64,000 bases of DNA, from positions 62,001-126,000 of the forward strand of contig NZ_BAAAIX010000007.1 in assembly GCF_039526385.1 (NCBI RefSeq), in the 5' to 3' direction. Below are positions 1 through 7,838 of the stretch, piece by piece; positions within the stretch are counted from its first letter, which is position 1, and each line of letters starts with the position of its first letter. The position numbers and the translations under genes were made by a program. Source of the DNA: Luteococcus peritonei (GTDB lineage: Bacteria; Actinomycetota; Actinomycetes; Propionibacteriales; Propionibacteriaceae). The notes beneath the pieces were generated by a model. The model ran no database searches. It had not been told where the DNA came from and was given only the letters and a program-made list of their open reading frames with translations.

Positions 1-254
1 GCCGTCGTCCCGGCGCGGCTGGCCGGCCTGCTGGTCTGTGCTGGAAATGGTGCTGCCCCCGTCGTCCTGCTGAAGGGCACCTCCCCGGCCGCGCCGTGCG
101 ACCGCATTCCCTGCCCGGCTGGACAATCTACTCCTCGACCGGCGGCCCGGTCCTGCTGGCGGAGGCCCAGCTTCTCAGCTCGGGCACACCTTCGGCACGA
201 CGACGGCGGCGCTCCCGGTGGGGAGCGCCGCCGTCGATGCCAGGTGCGGGTGGT
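1..254. other. Left-edge stretch with no supported gene
   Basis: All frames were read from the left edge. No frame gives a recognisable protein, although one forward frame stays open and could be the tail of a gene that begins outside the window. The only clear structure is the hairpin at 201-236. Ordinary intergenic or 3' flanking DNA is the simplest reading. Confidence 0.4.
201..236. terminator. Strong hairpin, likely bidirectional terminator
   Basis: A perfect 16-bp stem (201-216 with 221-236) closes a 4-base loop. It lies 18 bases past the stop of the leftward polyphosphate glucokinase gene. There is no long T run, as is common in high-GC actinobacteria. Confidence 0.7.
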
Positions 255-1007
255 TCAGTGCTTGCGCTGGTCGGCCAGCCAGGCCGCGCCCACGATGCCG
301 GCGCTGTTGAGCAGCTTGGCCGGGACGATGGGGGTGTTCAGCTCGAGCAGCGGGAGGAACTTCTCCGACTTCTTGCTGACGCCGCCGCCCACCACGAACA
401 GGTCGGGCCAGAAGAGCATCTCCATGGTCTCGTAGTAGCGCTGCAGGCGCTCGGCCCACTCCTTGTAGCTGAGGTCCTTGCGCTCCTTGACCGAGTGCGC
501 CGCGCGGGTCTCCGCGTCCTTGCCGTCCACCTCGATGTGGCCCAGCTCGGTATTGGGCAGCAGGATGCCGTCGTTGATCACCGCGGTGCCGATGCCGGTG
601 CCCAGGGTGGTGAGGATCACGACGCCCTCGGTGCCCTTGGCGGCGCCGTACTGCACCTCGGCCACACCCGCGGCATCCGCGTCGTTGACCAGGGTGATGG
701 GGCGGCCCAGCTTCTTGGTGAAGAACTTCTCGGCCTCCAGGCCCTTCCAGCTCTCGTGCAGGTTGGCGATCATCGGCACCACGCCGTGGCGCACCGGCGC
801 CGGGATGGTGATGCCCACCGGGCCGTCACCGATGGTCTTCGCGAAGTGGTCCACGATCTGGCCCACCACCTCCGCGACATTCTCCGGCGTCGACTCTTCG
901 GGGGTGTCGATCCTGAAGCGCTCCTCGGAGAACTCGCCCTTGGCGAGGTCGACGGGCGCACCCTTGACGCCCGAACCGCCGATGTCGATGCCCAGCACTG
1001 TGCTCAT
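255..1007 (-). CDS. ppgK: Polyphosphate glucokinase
   Basis: This enzyme phosphorylates glucose to glucose-6-phosphate in the cytoplasm using polyphosphate (or ATP). The 250-residue ROK-type protein opens with the phosphate-binding motif GIDIGGSGVKG. It carries NDADAAGVAE in the middle and TLGTGIGTA as the second phosphate-binding loop, and its length is normal for actinobacterial PpgK. The ATG at 1007 was chosen over an in-frame start 30 codons upstream because homology begins at MSTVLGIDIGG and a purine-rich AGGGTGGGGG precedes it. The gene stands alone, with a terminator downstream. Polyphosphate-driven glycolysis is typical of propionibacteria and fits the PPDK gene at the other end of the window. 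Confidence 0.93.
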   Translation of the reverse strand: MSTVLGIDIGGSGVKGAPVDLAKGEFSEERFRIDTPEESTPENVAEVVGQIVDHFAKTIGDGPVGITIPAPVRHGVVPMIANLHESWKGLEAEKFFTKKLGRPITLVNDADAAGVAEVQYGAAKGTEGVVILTTLGTGIGTAVINDGILLPNTELGHIEVDGKDAETRAAHSVKERKDLSYKEWAERLQRYYETMEMLFWPDLFVVGGGVSKKSEKFLPLLELNTPIVPAKLLNSAGIVGAAWLADQRKH

Positions 1008-1081
1008 GGGCCCCCACCCTAGGGCATCGTCCGCGGGCCGGACAGGCCGACCGGGGACCGGTCGCGGGGTGCTCTTAGGCA

Positions 1082-1114
1082 CGGATGCCCGGGCCATGGC
1101 GGCCCGGGCATCCG
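1082..1114 (-). terminator. Hairpin terminator downstream of the GT2 gene
   Basis: A 14-bp stem (1082-1095 with 1101-1114) closes a 5-base loop. It lies between the stop of the leftward glycosyltransferase gene (1140) and the ppgK start. It probably ends the 7631-1140 operon. Confidence 0.6.
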
Positions 1115-1139
1115 GCGGGGTTCAACCCGTGGGGTTGTC

Positions 1140-2252
1140 TCAGGCGTCGACGCGCTCGTCGGTGCGGAAGCGGGTCTCCTGGAAGGGCTCGGCGGCGGGC
1201 GGGCTCGCGGCCTCGGTGTCGAAGACGCCGGGCTCCACGACCAGCTCCTCGGAGGCCGGCACCAGCATCTCGGTGCTGGGGGTACGGGTGGGCTCCACCG
1301 GGTGCACGGCGCGCAGGCCGTAGCCCAGGTTGTAGAGCTCCTCGAAGTAGCGCTTGGACTGCAGGCTCATCAGGGCGCTCACCATCAGCTGCATGCTGAG
1401 CACGCAGGCGGTGATGGCCAGGCCCTGCCAGCCCAGCTTGCCGAGGCAGGTGAGCACGACGGCCAGCACGCCCAGCACGAGCGCCGGGATCAGCGGCACC
1501 CAGAAGGGGCGCCACAGGTAGCCGTTGATCAGCTGGCGGTAGGTGGTCAGCCGGCTGGTGGTGCTGGTCAGCGCCGAGCGGCTGACCCGCTGCTCCAGGC
1601 CGGTCCAGTTCAGCGTGGCCGGGATCTCCTCGATCCGGGCCCGCAGGATCTGGGCCTTGTAGATGATCTCCACCATCACGTCGGGCCCCTCGGCCTTCAG
1701 CGAGAGCGAGCGGATGAAGGGGCCGTCGTAGGCGCGCACCATGCCGGTGAGCGTCTTGACGTCGTGGTAGCTGGTGAAGTTCAGGAACTTGTTGGCGGCC
1801 TGCGAGCGCACCGCCAGCGGCCTGGGCACCTGCACCGAGGCGCCGCCCTCCATGTAGGGGGAGGCGATCACGATGTGCGGGTGCGAGGCCTGCCAGGTGT
1901 CGATCAGCCGCGAGATGTCGTCGATGGAATAGCTCAGGTCGCAGTCCACGGCCAGCACCACGTCTCCGGTGGAGGCGGCGATGCCGGTGCGCATGCCGGC
2001 ACCCAGGCCCGCATTGCGGCGGTGCGACAGGATGCGGACCGGTGTGCCGATCTTCTCCGCGGCCGCGGTGGCGGCCTCGAAGGTGGCGTCCGGGCTGCCG
2101 TCGTTGACCACGACGATCTCCCAGTCGATGTCCGCCTTGCTGCGCGACAGGCAGTCCAGCTGCTGCAAGGTGCGGGCGATGGTCGCCTCTTCCTTGTAGG
2201 CCGGCACGATGAAGGTGCCTTTCAGGCGCGCGCCCTGGTCGATCTTCCCCAT
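1140..2252 (-). CDS. Family 2 glycosyltransferase with two C-terminal membrane segments
   Basis: This 370-residue protein is of the dolichyl/polyprenyl-phosphate sugar synthase type. The N-terminal GT-A domain has FIVPAYKEEATI, VVVNDGSPD and the metal-binding DCDLSYS. Two hydrophobic segments follow at about 245-295 (PALVLGVLAVVLTCL and ITACVLSMQLMVSALM), so the catalytic domain is anchored on the cytoplasmic face. The last 60 residues are a charged tail. The ATG at 2252 has GGGGGGA upstream, which favours it over the start 17 codons earlier. It is the last gene of a leftward polysaccharide block but is 200 bases from its neighbour. The sugar and acceptor cannot be read from sequence; a lipid-linked sugar donor is the likely product. 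Confidence 0.82.
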   Translation of the reverse strand: MGKIDQGARLKGTFIVPAYKEEATIARTLQQLDCLSRSKADIDWEIVVVNDGSPDATFEAATAAAEKIGTPVRILSHRRNAGLGAGMRTGIAASTGDVVLAVDCDLSYSIDDISRLIDTWQASHPHIVIASPYMEGGASVQVPRPLAVRSQAANKFLNFTSYHDVKTLTGMVRAYDGPFIRSLSLKAEGPDVMVEIIYKAQILRARIEEIPATLNWTGLEQRVSRSALTSTTSRLTTYRQLINGYLWRPFWVPLIPALVLGVLAVVLTCLGKLGWQGLAITACVLSMQLMVSALMSLQSKRYFEELYNLGYGLRAVHPVEPTRTPSTEMLVPASEELVVEPGVFDTEAASPPAAEPFQETRFRTDERVDA

Positions 2253-2460
2253 GTGGATCCCCCCGAGATGCGGCCCCCCCGGACCACGTTCAACGCTGTT
2301 CAATCTATCCCCACCCGCGCGCTGGGTCGCAGCCGGACCGGTCGATTGATCACTTCCTCAGCTGATCGGCAGACCCGGCCCCAACATTTGAACCTGCCAG
2401 CCCTACACGGTGTTTGCGAGTCACCGAGATGCCTGCCTTCCCGCGCCGACGGGGCCGGCC

Positions 2461-3333
2461 TCAGGACTTCTGCAGCACGGCGGTGACCAGGTCGTCCAGC
2501 GGGTAGGGCGCCGCGGCGAAGCGGCCGACGCCGCGCAGCAGGCGCGCGGCCAGCCCGTGGTTGCTGGCCCCCACCTGCTGGCCCAGGACGGTGGACAGGC
2601 TGACCAGCTTGGGCGTGGGGCGCCAGGCCACCAGCTCCAGGCCGGCGTCGCAGGCCATCCGCGCCATGCCGGCGCGGGTGAACAGCCACAGCACCGACGG
2701 CGGGCTGAGCTGCTGCCACCGCGAGCCGGCCCAGCGGGCGGTGCGCGAGCCGACATCCCAGGTCTCACAGATCACGGTGCCGCCCTCCACCAGCCGCTCA
2801 GCCGCCTGCTGCAGGGCCAGACGCGGGTCGGCCAGGTGCTCCAGCACCTGGAAGAAGCAGACCGCGTCCAGCGGGCCGGCCACCTGGCAGAGCTCGCCCA
2901 CCACCGGGTGGCCCTTGTCCCGCGCTCGCTGGGCTGCCCAGGCGGAGGTCTCGACGCCGGTGGCCTGCCAGCCGGCCTCGCGGGCCACGTCGAGGAAGAA
3001 GCCGGTGGCGGCGCCCACGTCGGCCAGGGTGCCGGGCTCGAGGATGCCGGGATGGGTGGAGCGGGCGGACTCCAGCCGGCGCAGCCGCTGCCGGGCGGTC
3101 AGCCGGTGCCAGCGCTCGTCGGCCTCGTAGTCGACATAGCCCGCGATCTCACCGCCCTGGACGAAGTAGTCGCGCGTGTACAGCTGCTCGGGCCGGGTGG
3201 GCAGCGGCGTGAGCTGGCCGGTGCCGCAGGCGCGGCACAGCCGGTAGTGGTGGGCCGGGTGCTGCCTCACGGCCAGCAGGGTGCTGGCCGTGCTCCGGCA
3301 GATGGTGCACTCAAACGACTCCGAGCTGTTCAT
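2461..3333 (-). CDS. SAM-dependent methyltransferase with N-terminal zinc site
   Basis: The first 40 residues hold two CxxC pairs (CTIC and CRAC), the putative zinc-binding module found in sugar C-methyltransferases and related enzymes. Residues about 100-200 form a class I methyltransferase fold with LADVGAATGFFLDVA as the SAM-binding loop and DAVCFFQVLEHLADP in the next strand. The ATG at 3333 has AGGAG close upstream and overlaps the end of the DMT gene by 23 bases, which implies translational coupling. Its place among glycan genes suggests methylation of a nucleotide sugar or glycan end. The substrate is unknown. Confidence 0.78.
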   Translation of the reverse strand: MNSSESFECTICRSTASTLLAVRQHPAHHYRLCRACGTGQLTPLPTRPEQLYTRDYFVQGGEIAGYVDYEADERWHRLTARQRLRRLESARSTHPGILEPGTLADVGAATGFFLDVAREAGWQATGVETSAWAAQRARDKGHPVVGELCQVAGPLDAVCFFQVLEHLADPRLALQQAAERLVEGGTVICETWDVGSRTARWAGSRWQQLSPPSVLWLFTRAGMARMACDAGLELVAWRPTPKLVSLSTVLGQQVGASNHGLAARLLRGVGRFAAAPYPLDDLVTAVLQKS

Positions 3334-4162
3334 GAGGGCTCCTTGGCTGGTGCGGCTGGGCTGCTTCGGGCTCCAGCCGGAGCAGCCACAGGGCTCCGGC
3401 CAGGGCGACAAGGATGCCGATGACGGTGAGCGGCATCATCCCCGCGCGGGGGAGCTCACCCATCAGCGTGACGCCGACGAGCGAGGGCAACAGGGTCTCC
3501 ACCAGGTACATGGGCCCCAGGACCGTGGTGGCACTGCTGCGGGCCAGGCCGCGGGTCATCTGCACCTGGCCCAGCACGATGCCGACCCCGGTGAGCAGGC
3601 CCACCAGCCAGGTGCTGGCCGGCAGCTCCCAGAAGCGCCACAGCGGGTGGGCGGCGTCGCCGATCACCAGCCGGGCACCGATGGCGCCGAAGGAGAAGCC
3701 CACCCCCGCGAGCACGCCGAGCAGGGCGGGTGGCAGGGGCAGGGCCAGGCCCACCAGGCAGATGAGCGCGCAGCCCGCCATCAGCAGCTCGTGGGCGGGA
3801 CGGATCGCCACCGCCGGGCCGGGCACCGTGGTGGGTCCCAGGATGGCCAGCCCCAGCAGCAACGCGACGAGCGCCAGCGCGTCTCGCCAGCCCAGTCGCC
3901 GGGCACCCGTGGCGTGCTGGATGGCGGCGGTGATTCCGAGGCCCACGTTGGCGCAGACCTGCACCACCATCAGCGGCAGGGTGCGCCGCGCGGCCAGGGT
4001 GAACAGGAAGCCGGCTGCCTGCAGCACGGTGCCGCTCCACCAGGTGCGCGAACGCAGGGCGCCGCGCTCGTCGCGCGAGCCGGCGTGCAGGTTGGCCCCG
4101 GCGAAACCGTAGGCGAGCACGCCCAGCACCAGGAAGACCCCGCTGAGCACGGCGGCGGCCAC
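3311..4162 (-). CDS. DMT-superfamily (EamA-like) membrane transporter
   Basis: The 283-residue protein is almost wholly hydrophobic, with about nine to ten helices in two similar halves, the drug/metabolite transporter pattern. It begins at GTG 4162, nine bases after the epimerase stop, and overlaps the following methyltransferase. In polysaccharide clusters, members of this superfamily can move lipid-linked or nucleotide-linked sugars, but that role is inferred from neighbourhood alone. A plain metabolite exporter is equally possible. Confidence 0.75.
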   Translation of the reverse strand: MAAAVLSGVFLVLGVLAYGFAGANLHAGSRDERGALRSRTWWSGTVLQAAGFLFTLAARRTLPLMVVQVCANVGLGITAAIQHATGARRLGWRDALALVALLLGLAILGPTTVPGPAVAIRPAHELLMAGCALICLVGLALPLPPALLGVLAGVGFSFGAIGARLVIGDAAHPLWRFWELPASTWLVGLLTGVGIVLGQVQMTRGLARSSATTVLGPMYLVETLLPSLVGVTLMGELPRAGMMPLTVIGILVALAGALWLLRLEPEAAQPHQPRSPHEQLGVV

Positions 4163-4171
4163 CTCAGGACC

Positions 4172-5302
4172 TCATCGGGCCGCGGGCCAGCGCTCGTCGA
4201 TCTGCTCGACGATCATCCGGCTGGCACTGTGCTGCGGGTAGGGCAGCTCGCGCTGCTCCAGGGCGGCGCGCCAGACCGGCGCGTCCTCCCAGGCCTGCAG
4301 CATGGCGGGCACCGGATCCGCCTCGCCCAGCAGCCGGCACCAGGCGGGATCGCCGACCAGCAGCTCGGGACGTTCGGTGGAGTCGCGCACCACCAGCAGC
4401 GGGCGACGGAAGAGGCAGGCCTCCTCCTGCACGCCGCCGGAGTCGCTCACCAGCAGGCCGGCGGCGGCCTCCAGCCCGACGAAGGTGCGCGGCGGCTGCG
4501 GCTCGATGATCCGGGCAGCACCCAGCCGGTCGCGCAGGCCCCAGCGGTCCAGGTTCTTGGCGGTGTGGGGGTGCAGCGGCAGCACGACGGTGGTGCGCTC
4601 GGCCAGCGCTCCCAGCGCGGTGGCCAGGCGCTCCAGCTTGTCGCGGTCGTCGACGGTGCCGGCGCGGTGCACGGTGGACAGGACGTACTCGCCGTCGGCC
4701 AGGTCGAGGCGGTGCAGCAGCTCGGCGCGCTCCTCGGCGCCCGGGGCGACGGTGTCCATGGCGTCCAGCAGGGTGTTGCCGGTGACCACGATCCGCTCCT
4801 CGGCGACGCCCTCGTGGCGCAGCTGGTCGGCAGTGGCGTCCAGCGGGGTGCAGCACAGGTCGGCCACCTGGTCCACCAGGATCCGGTTGACCTCCTCGGG
4901 CATGGCGCGGTCATGGCTGCGCAGGCCCGCCTCCACGTGCACCAGCGGGGTGCCGGTGGCGCTGGCGGCCAGCCCGCCGGCGAGCGTGGAATTGGTGTCT
5001 CCCTGCACCACGACGGCGCGCACCGGCTGCTCGGTGAGGTAGCGGGTGAGCTCCATGGTGGCCAGGCCGATCTGTTCGCCGCGCGAGCGCCCACCGATGT
5101 CGATGTGGTCGGTGACCGTCACACCGGCCAGGTCGGCCAGCACGTTGTTCCACATCTGCTCGTCGTAGTGCTGGCCGGTGTGCACCACGCGGGCGCGGGG
5201 ACCGAGCTCACGGGCGATCACCGCCAGCTTGATGGCCTCCGGACGGGTGCCGATGACCACCAGCACCTGGTCCGGTGTCGACTGGGCCGCTGCCACGTTC
5301 AC
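4172..5302 (-). CDS. wecB: UDP-N-acetylglucosamine 2-epimerase (non-hydrolysing)
   Basis: The enzyme interconverts UDP-GlcNAc and UDP-ManNAc in the cytoplasm. The 376-residue protein has the family's opening VVIGTRPEAIKLA, the early HTGQHYD, the core VHVEAGLRSHDRAMPEEVNR and the late SDSGGVQEEA loop that binds UDP. The GTG at 5302 makes a GTGA overlap with the deacetylase stop, so a much longer in-frame extension to 5770 is rejected. No UDP-ManNAc dehydrogenase (WecC) lies nearby, so ManNAc itself rather than ManNAcA is the likelier product used. It is the middle gene of a tightly coupled operon. Confidence 0.92.
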   Translation of the reverse strand: MNVAAAQSTPDQVLVVIGTRPEAIKLAVIARELGPRARVVHTGQHYDEQMWNNVLADLAGVTVTDHIDIGGRSRGEQIGLATMELTRYLTEQPVRAVVVQGDTNSTLAGGLAASATGTPLVHVEAGLRSHDRAMPEEVNRILVDQVADLCCTPLDATADQLRHEGVAEERIVVTGNTLLDAMDTVAPGAEERAELLHRLDLADGEYVLSTVHRAGTVDDRDKLERLATALGALAERTTVVLPLHPHTAKNLDRWGLRDRLGAARIIEPQPPRTFVGLEAAAGLLVSDSGGVQEEACLFRRPLLVVRDSTERPELLVGDPAWCRLLGEADPVPAMLQAWEDAPVWRAALEQRELPYPQHSASRMIVEQIDERWPAAR

Positions 5303-6315
5303 GCCTTCCGGCCGCGGTGGAGCAGGTCGGTGCTGCGCTCGGCCACCGGGATGCCCTTGATGCTCTCGGCGTGCTCTCCGACGCCGACCAGCGTGTAGTG
5401 GCGGCGGAACTCGTTGATGATGAAGTCGAGCATCTCGCGCTTGTTCTCCAGCGGCATGGTCATGCCGGGGAAGAACTCCAGGCCGGGGGCGTCCTTGCCG
5501 TCGAGCAGGTCCAGCGGGTGCAGCAGCAGGCTGGGCTGGGTGCCGGTGGCCTTGCAGAAGGCCAGGGCGGCGCGGATGTAGGCCTTGGCGACGGGCATCG
5601 AGTAGCCGGACAGGTAGATCACGTAGGAGGCGTGGATCGGCACCCGCACCAGCGGGAAGACCGTCACGGGCACCTCCGTGAGCTGGACGGCGGGGCTGGT
5701 GGTGCCGCCGGCGCCGTGCTGGCAGGGCGCCTTCCAGGTGAAGGGCTTGTTGGGCAGGGCGGCATCCCACAGCGAGCCGAACAGGGCCTTGCGGTCCTCG
5801 CGCTCGGCCTTGGTGAGCTCCTTGTTGGTGCGCAGGTAGTACTGCCGGGCGAAGGGGCCGATCCAGGTGGCCAGCACCGAGCAGTCGTAGTCGTAGTCCA
5901 GCTCCACCAGGGCGCGCATCAGGTCGGGCGACATGGCGAAGCCGGGGGCGCGGAAGCCGCGCGGCTTGGGTGCGCCGGCGGCCTCGATGGCCTCCTCGGT
6001 GCGCTTCAGCTCGTCGCGCAGCTGCTGCGGCGAGTACAGGTGCAACCAGGGCTCGTGCTCGTAGGAGTGGGAGCCGATCTCGCAGCCGAACTGGCTCATG
6101 GCCTGCACGAAGTCGGGGCCGTCCGCGGCGGCGGCGTCGGCACCCACCACGAAGACGGTGGGCTTGATGTCATGGGCGCCGAAGGCGTCGGCCATGCGCT
6201 CGGTGAGCACCGGGAGGTAGCTGGGGCGCTCCACCCAGTCGGCATCGCCGTGGGTGCGCTTGTAGCTCCAGAAGTTGTCGGCGTCGAGGCCGATGCTGGC
6301 GATTGGCTTGGTCAT
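5299..6315 (-). CDS. NodB-type polysaccharide deacetylase
   Basis: The protein has 338 residues. The metal-binding set is visible as an early Asp (GLDADNFW) and the His box SHSYEHEPW at about 80-90, followed by RGFRAPGFAMS with the conserved Arg. A late SLLLHPLDLLDG supplies the C-terminal histidine motif. There is no signal peptide, so it probably acts on a cytoplasmic nucleotide-linked or lipid-linked N-acetyl sugar, which fits the UDP-GlcNAc epimerase next to it. It is coupled by ATGA to the FAD enzyme upstream and by GTGA to wecB downstream. Confidence 0.85.
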   Translation of the reverse strand: MTKPIASIGLDADNFWSYKRTHGDADWVERPSYLPVLTERMADAFGAHDIKPTVFVVGADAAAADGPDFVQAMSQFGCEIGSHSYEHEPWLHLYSPQQLRDELKRTEEAIEAAGAPKPRGFRAPGFAMSPDLMRALVELDYDYDCSVLATWIGPFARQYYLRTNKELTKAEREDRKALFGSLWDAALPNKPFTWKAPCQHGAGGTTSPAVQLTEVPVTVFPLVRVPIHASYVIYLSGYSMPVAKAYIRAALAFCKATGTQPSLLLHPLDLLDGKDAPGLEFFPGMTMPLENKREMLDFIINEFRRHYTLVGVGEHAESIKGIPVAERSTDLLHRGRKA

Positions 6316-7631
6316 TTCGTGTCCCCCTGGGTCGGTGCCAGGGCCTCGTCGGCCATGGCGAGGGAGCCCTCGACGTTCAGGGTTCCCGTGGTGTTCTGGG
6401 CGGTGCTGACGACGTGCACGCCGTCCACCGAGGTCTGGTACGGAAGCGGGCGGCCGGCGCCCGGCAGGGGCAGCGGCACCACGTGGCGGGCGCGGTTGAT
6501 CGAGCTGGCCACCGGCGTGATGGTCCGGCCCGGGAAGCAGCTGCGCAGGGCGGCCAGCAGCCGCTCGGTCAGCTCCTCGTCGGAGGCGTCGAACCAGGCG
6601 TCGTCGCTGGCGCAGTAGTGGGGCAGGTAGACCAGCTTCGCGCCGCCGGTGGCGTCCTCGGCCATCAGTGCGTGCATGCCGATGACGCCGGTGAGGCCGA
6701 CGTCATCGGTGAGGTAGGTGATGTAGGAGTCGTTGGGTGCCTGCTCCAGCAGGAGGGTGCCGCAGACCACGCCCAGGTAGGGCGCCTCGGTGAGCTGGCG
6801 GCCCTCGGCCTCGGTGAGCTGGGGCACCAAGCGCTTCGCGACGGGGCCGGGGGCGGTGACGAAGACCCGGTCACCGGTGAGCACGCGGCCGTCCTCCAGC
6901 TCGACGGCCACCCGCGCCCCGGGGGCCTCGGGCGAGGAGCTCACCCGGGTGGCATTGGCGCCGGTGAGCACCTCGCCACCCAGCTCCACGAGCCGGGTGC
7001 GCATGGCCTCGAAGACCGGGCCGTAGCCGGCGGGCAGGACGCCGAAGCGGTCGCCGGCACCCTTGAGGCGGGCCTGCACCAGGCGACGGAAGGTGGAGAC
7101 CATGAAGCCGGCCGAGACCTGGTCTGCCTGGGTGCCCAGCTTGGCGCGCAGGATGGGCCACCAGAAGGCCTCGAGCGCGGACCGTCCGGCGGTGGCGCCC
7201 AGCCACTTCACGGCGGTCATCCGGTTGGCCACCGGCATCGGCAGCGCCAGGGAGGCGGCGATCGAAGCGCCGATCCGGGCCCGGTCGGCCAGCTTGAGCA
7301 TGGGCAGCGTGGCCATCTCCACCAGGCTGGTGGCCGGGTACTGCTTGCCCTGGTTGATGATCTCGGCCGGGGCCGAGGTCCAGCGGATGGTGTCCTTGAG
7401 GCCCAGCTCGTCGAGCAGGGCCAGGACGTGCTCGTCGGACTCCAGGATCACGTGGTAGAAGCGGTCCACCTCGAAGCTCTGCCCGTTCACCTCGAAGGTC
7501 TCGTTGGCGGTCAGCCCGCCCAGCTCCGGGTTCTTGTCCACCAGTGTCACCCGGTGCCCGGCCTGCGCCCCACGCAGCGCCAGGTAGGTGCCGGTGGCCC
7601 CGCCCCCGACGACGATCCATTCCTGTGCCAT
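6312..7631 (-). CDS. FAD-dependent oxidoreductase, amine-oxidase/protoporphyrinogen-oxidase-like
   Basis: The 439-residue protein starts with a dinucleotide-binding fold (VVGGGATGTYLALRGAQAG, ending LVDKNPELGG). The C-terminal stretch STAQNTTGTLNVEGSLAMAD is the second FAD contact seen in this superfamily. The ATG at 7631 has GGGGGA seven bases upstream. It is the first gene of the operon 7631-1140 and overlaps the deacetylase by ATGA. Enzymes of this type in glycan loci include UDP-galactopyranose-mutase-like proteins and desaturases of unknown substrate. The motif set here is closer to the NAD(P)-binding amine-oxidase group than to Glf, so the reaction is left open. Confidence 0.78.
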   Translation of the reverse strand: MAQEWIVVGGGATGTYLALRGAQAGHRVTLVDKNPELGGLTANETFEVNGQSFEVDRFYHVILESDEHVLALLDELGLKDTIRWTSAPAEIINQGKQYPATSLVEMATLPMLKLADRARIGASIAASLALPMPVANRMTAVKWLGATAGRSALEAFWWPILRAKLGTQADQVSAGFMVSTFRRLVQARLKGAGDRFGVLPAGYGPVFEAMRTRLVELGGEVLTGANATRVSSSPEAPGARVAVELEDGRVLTGDRVFVTAPGPVAKRLVPQLTEAEGRQLTEAPYLGVVCGTLLLEQAPNDSYITYLTDDVGLTGVIGMHALMAEDATGGAKLVYLPHYCASDDAWFDASDEELTERLLAALRSCFPGRTITPVASSINRARHVVPLPLPGAGRPLPYQTSVDGVHVVSTAQNTTGTLNVEGSLAMADEALAPTQGDTK

Positions 7632-7838
7632 TCGTTCCCCCAACGATTGGTTCTGGTCCGACCCTATGACCTGAAGGTGACAGGAAGCTGAGTGAGGGGG
7701 CTCTGGCTGAGGTGGGCGGAGGGCTTCTTCAAGGATTCTGCAGGATGTCAGACCGTGTGGCCGCCATGCCGCGGACATGTGAAGATGGGTGGACCACGGG
7801 GGACAGTCGGGCGCGTGCGCCCGGCACGAGGGGATCAG

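Noticed and set aside
3281..5398. Rightward open frame of 705 codons over the epimerase region
   Set aside because: It lies opposite wecB and the DMT gene, both supported by motifs and coupled starts; the translation has no recognisable domain.
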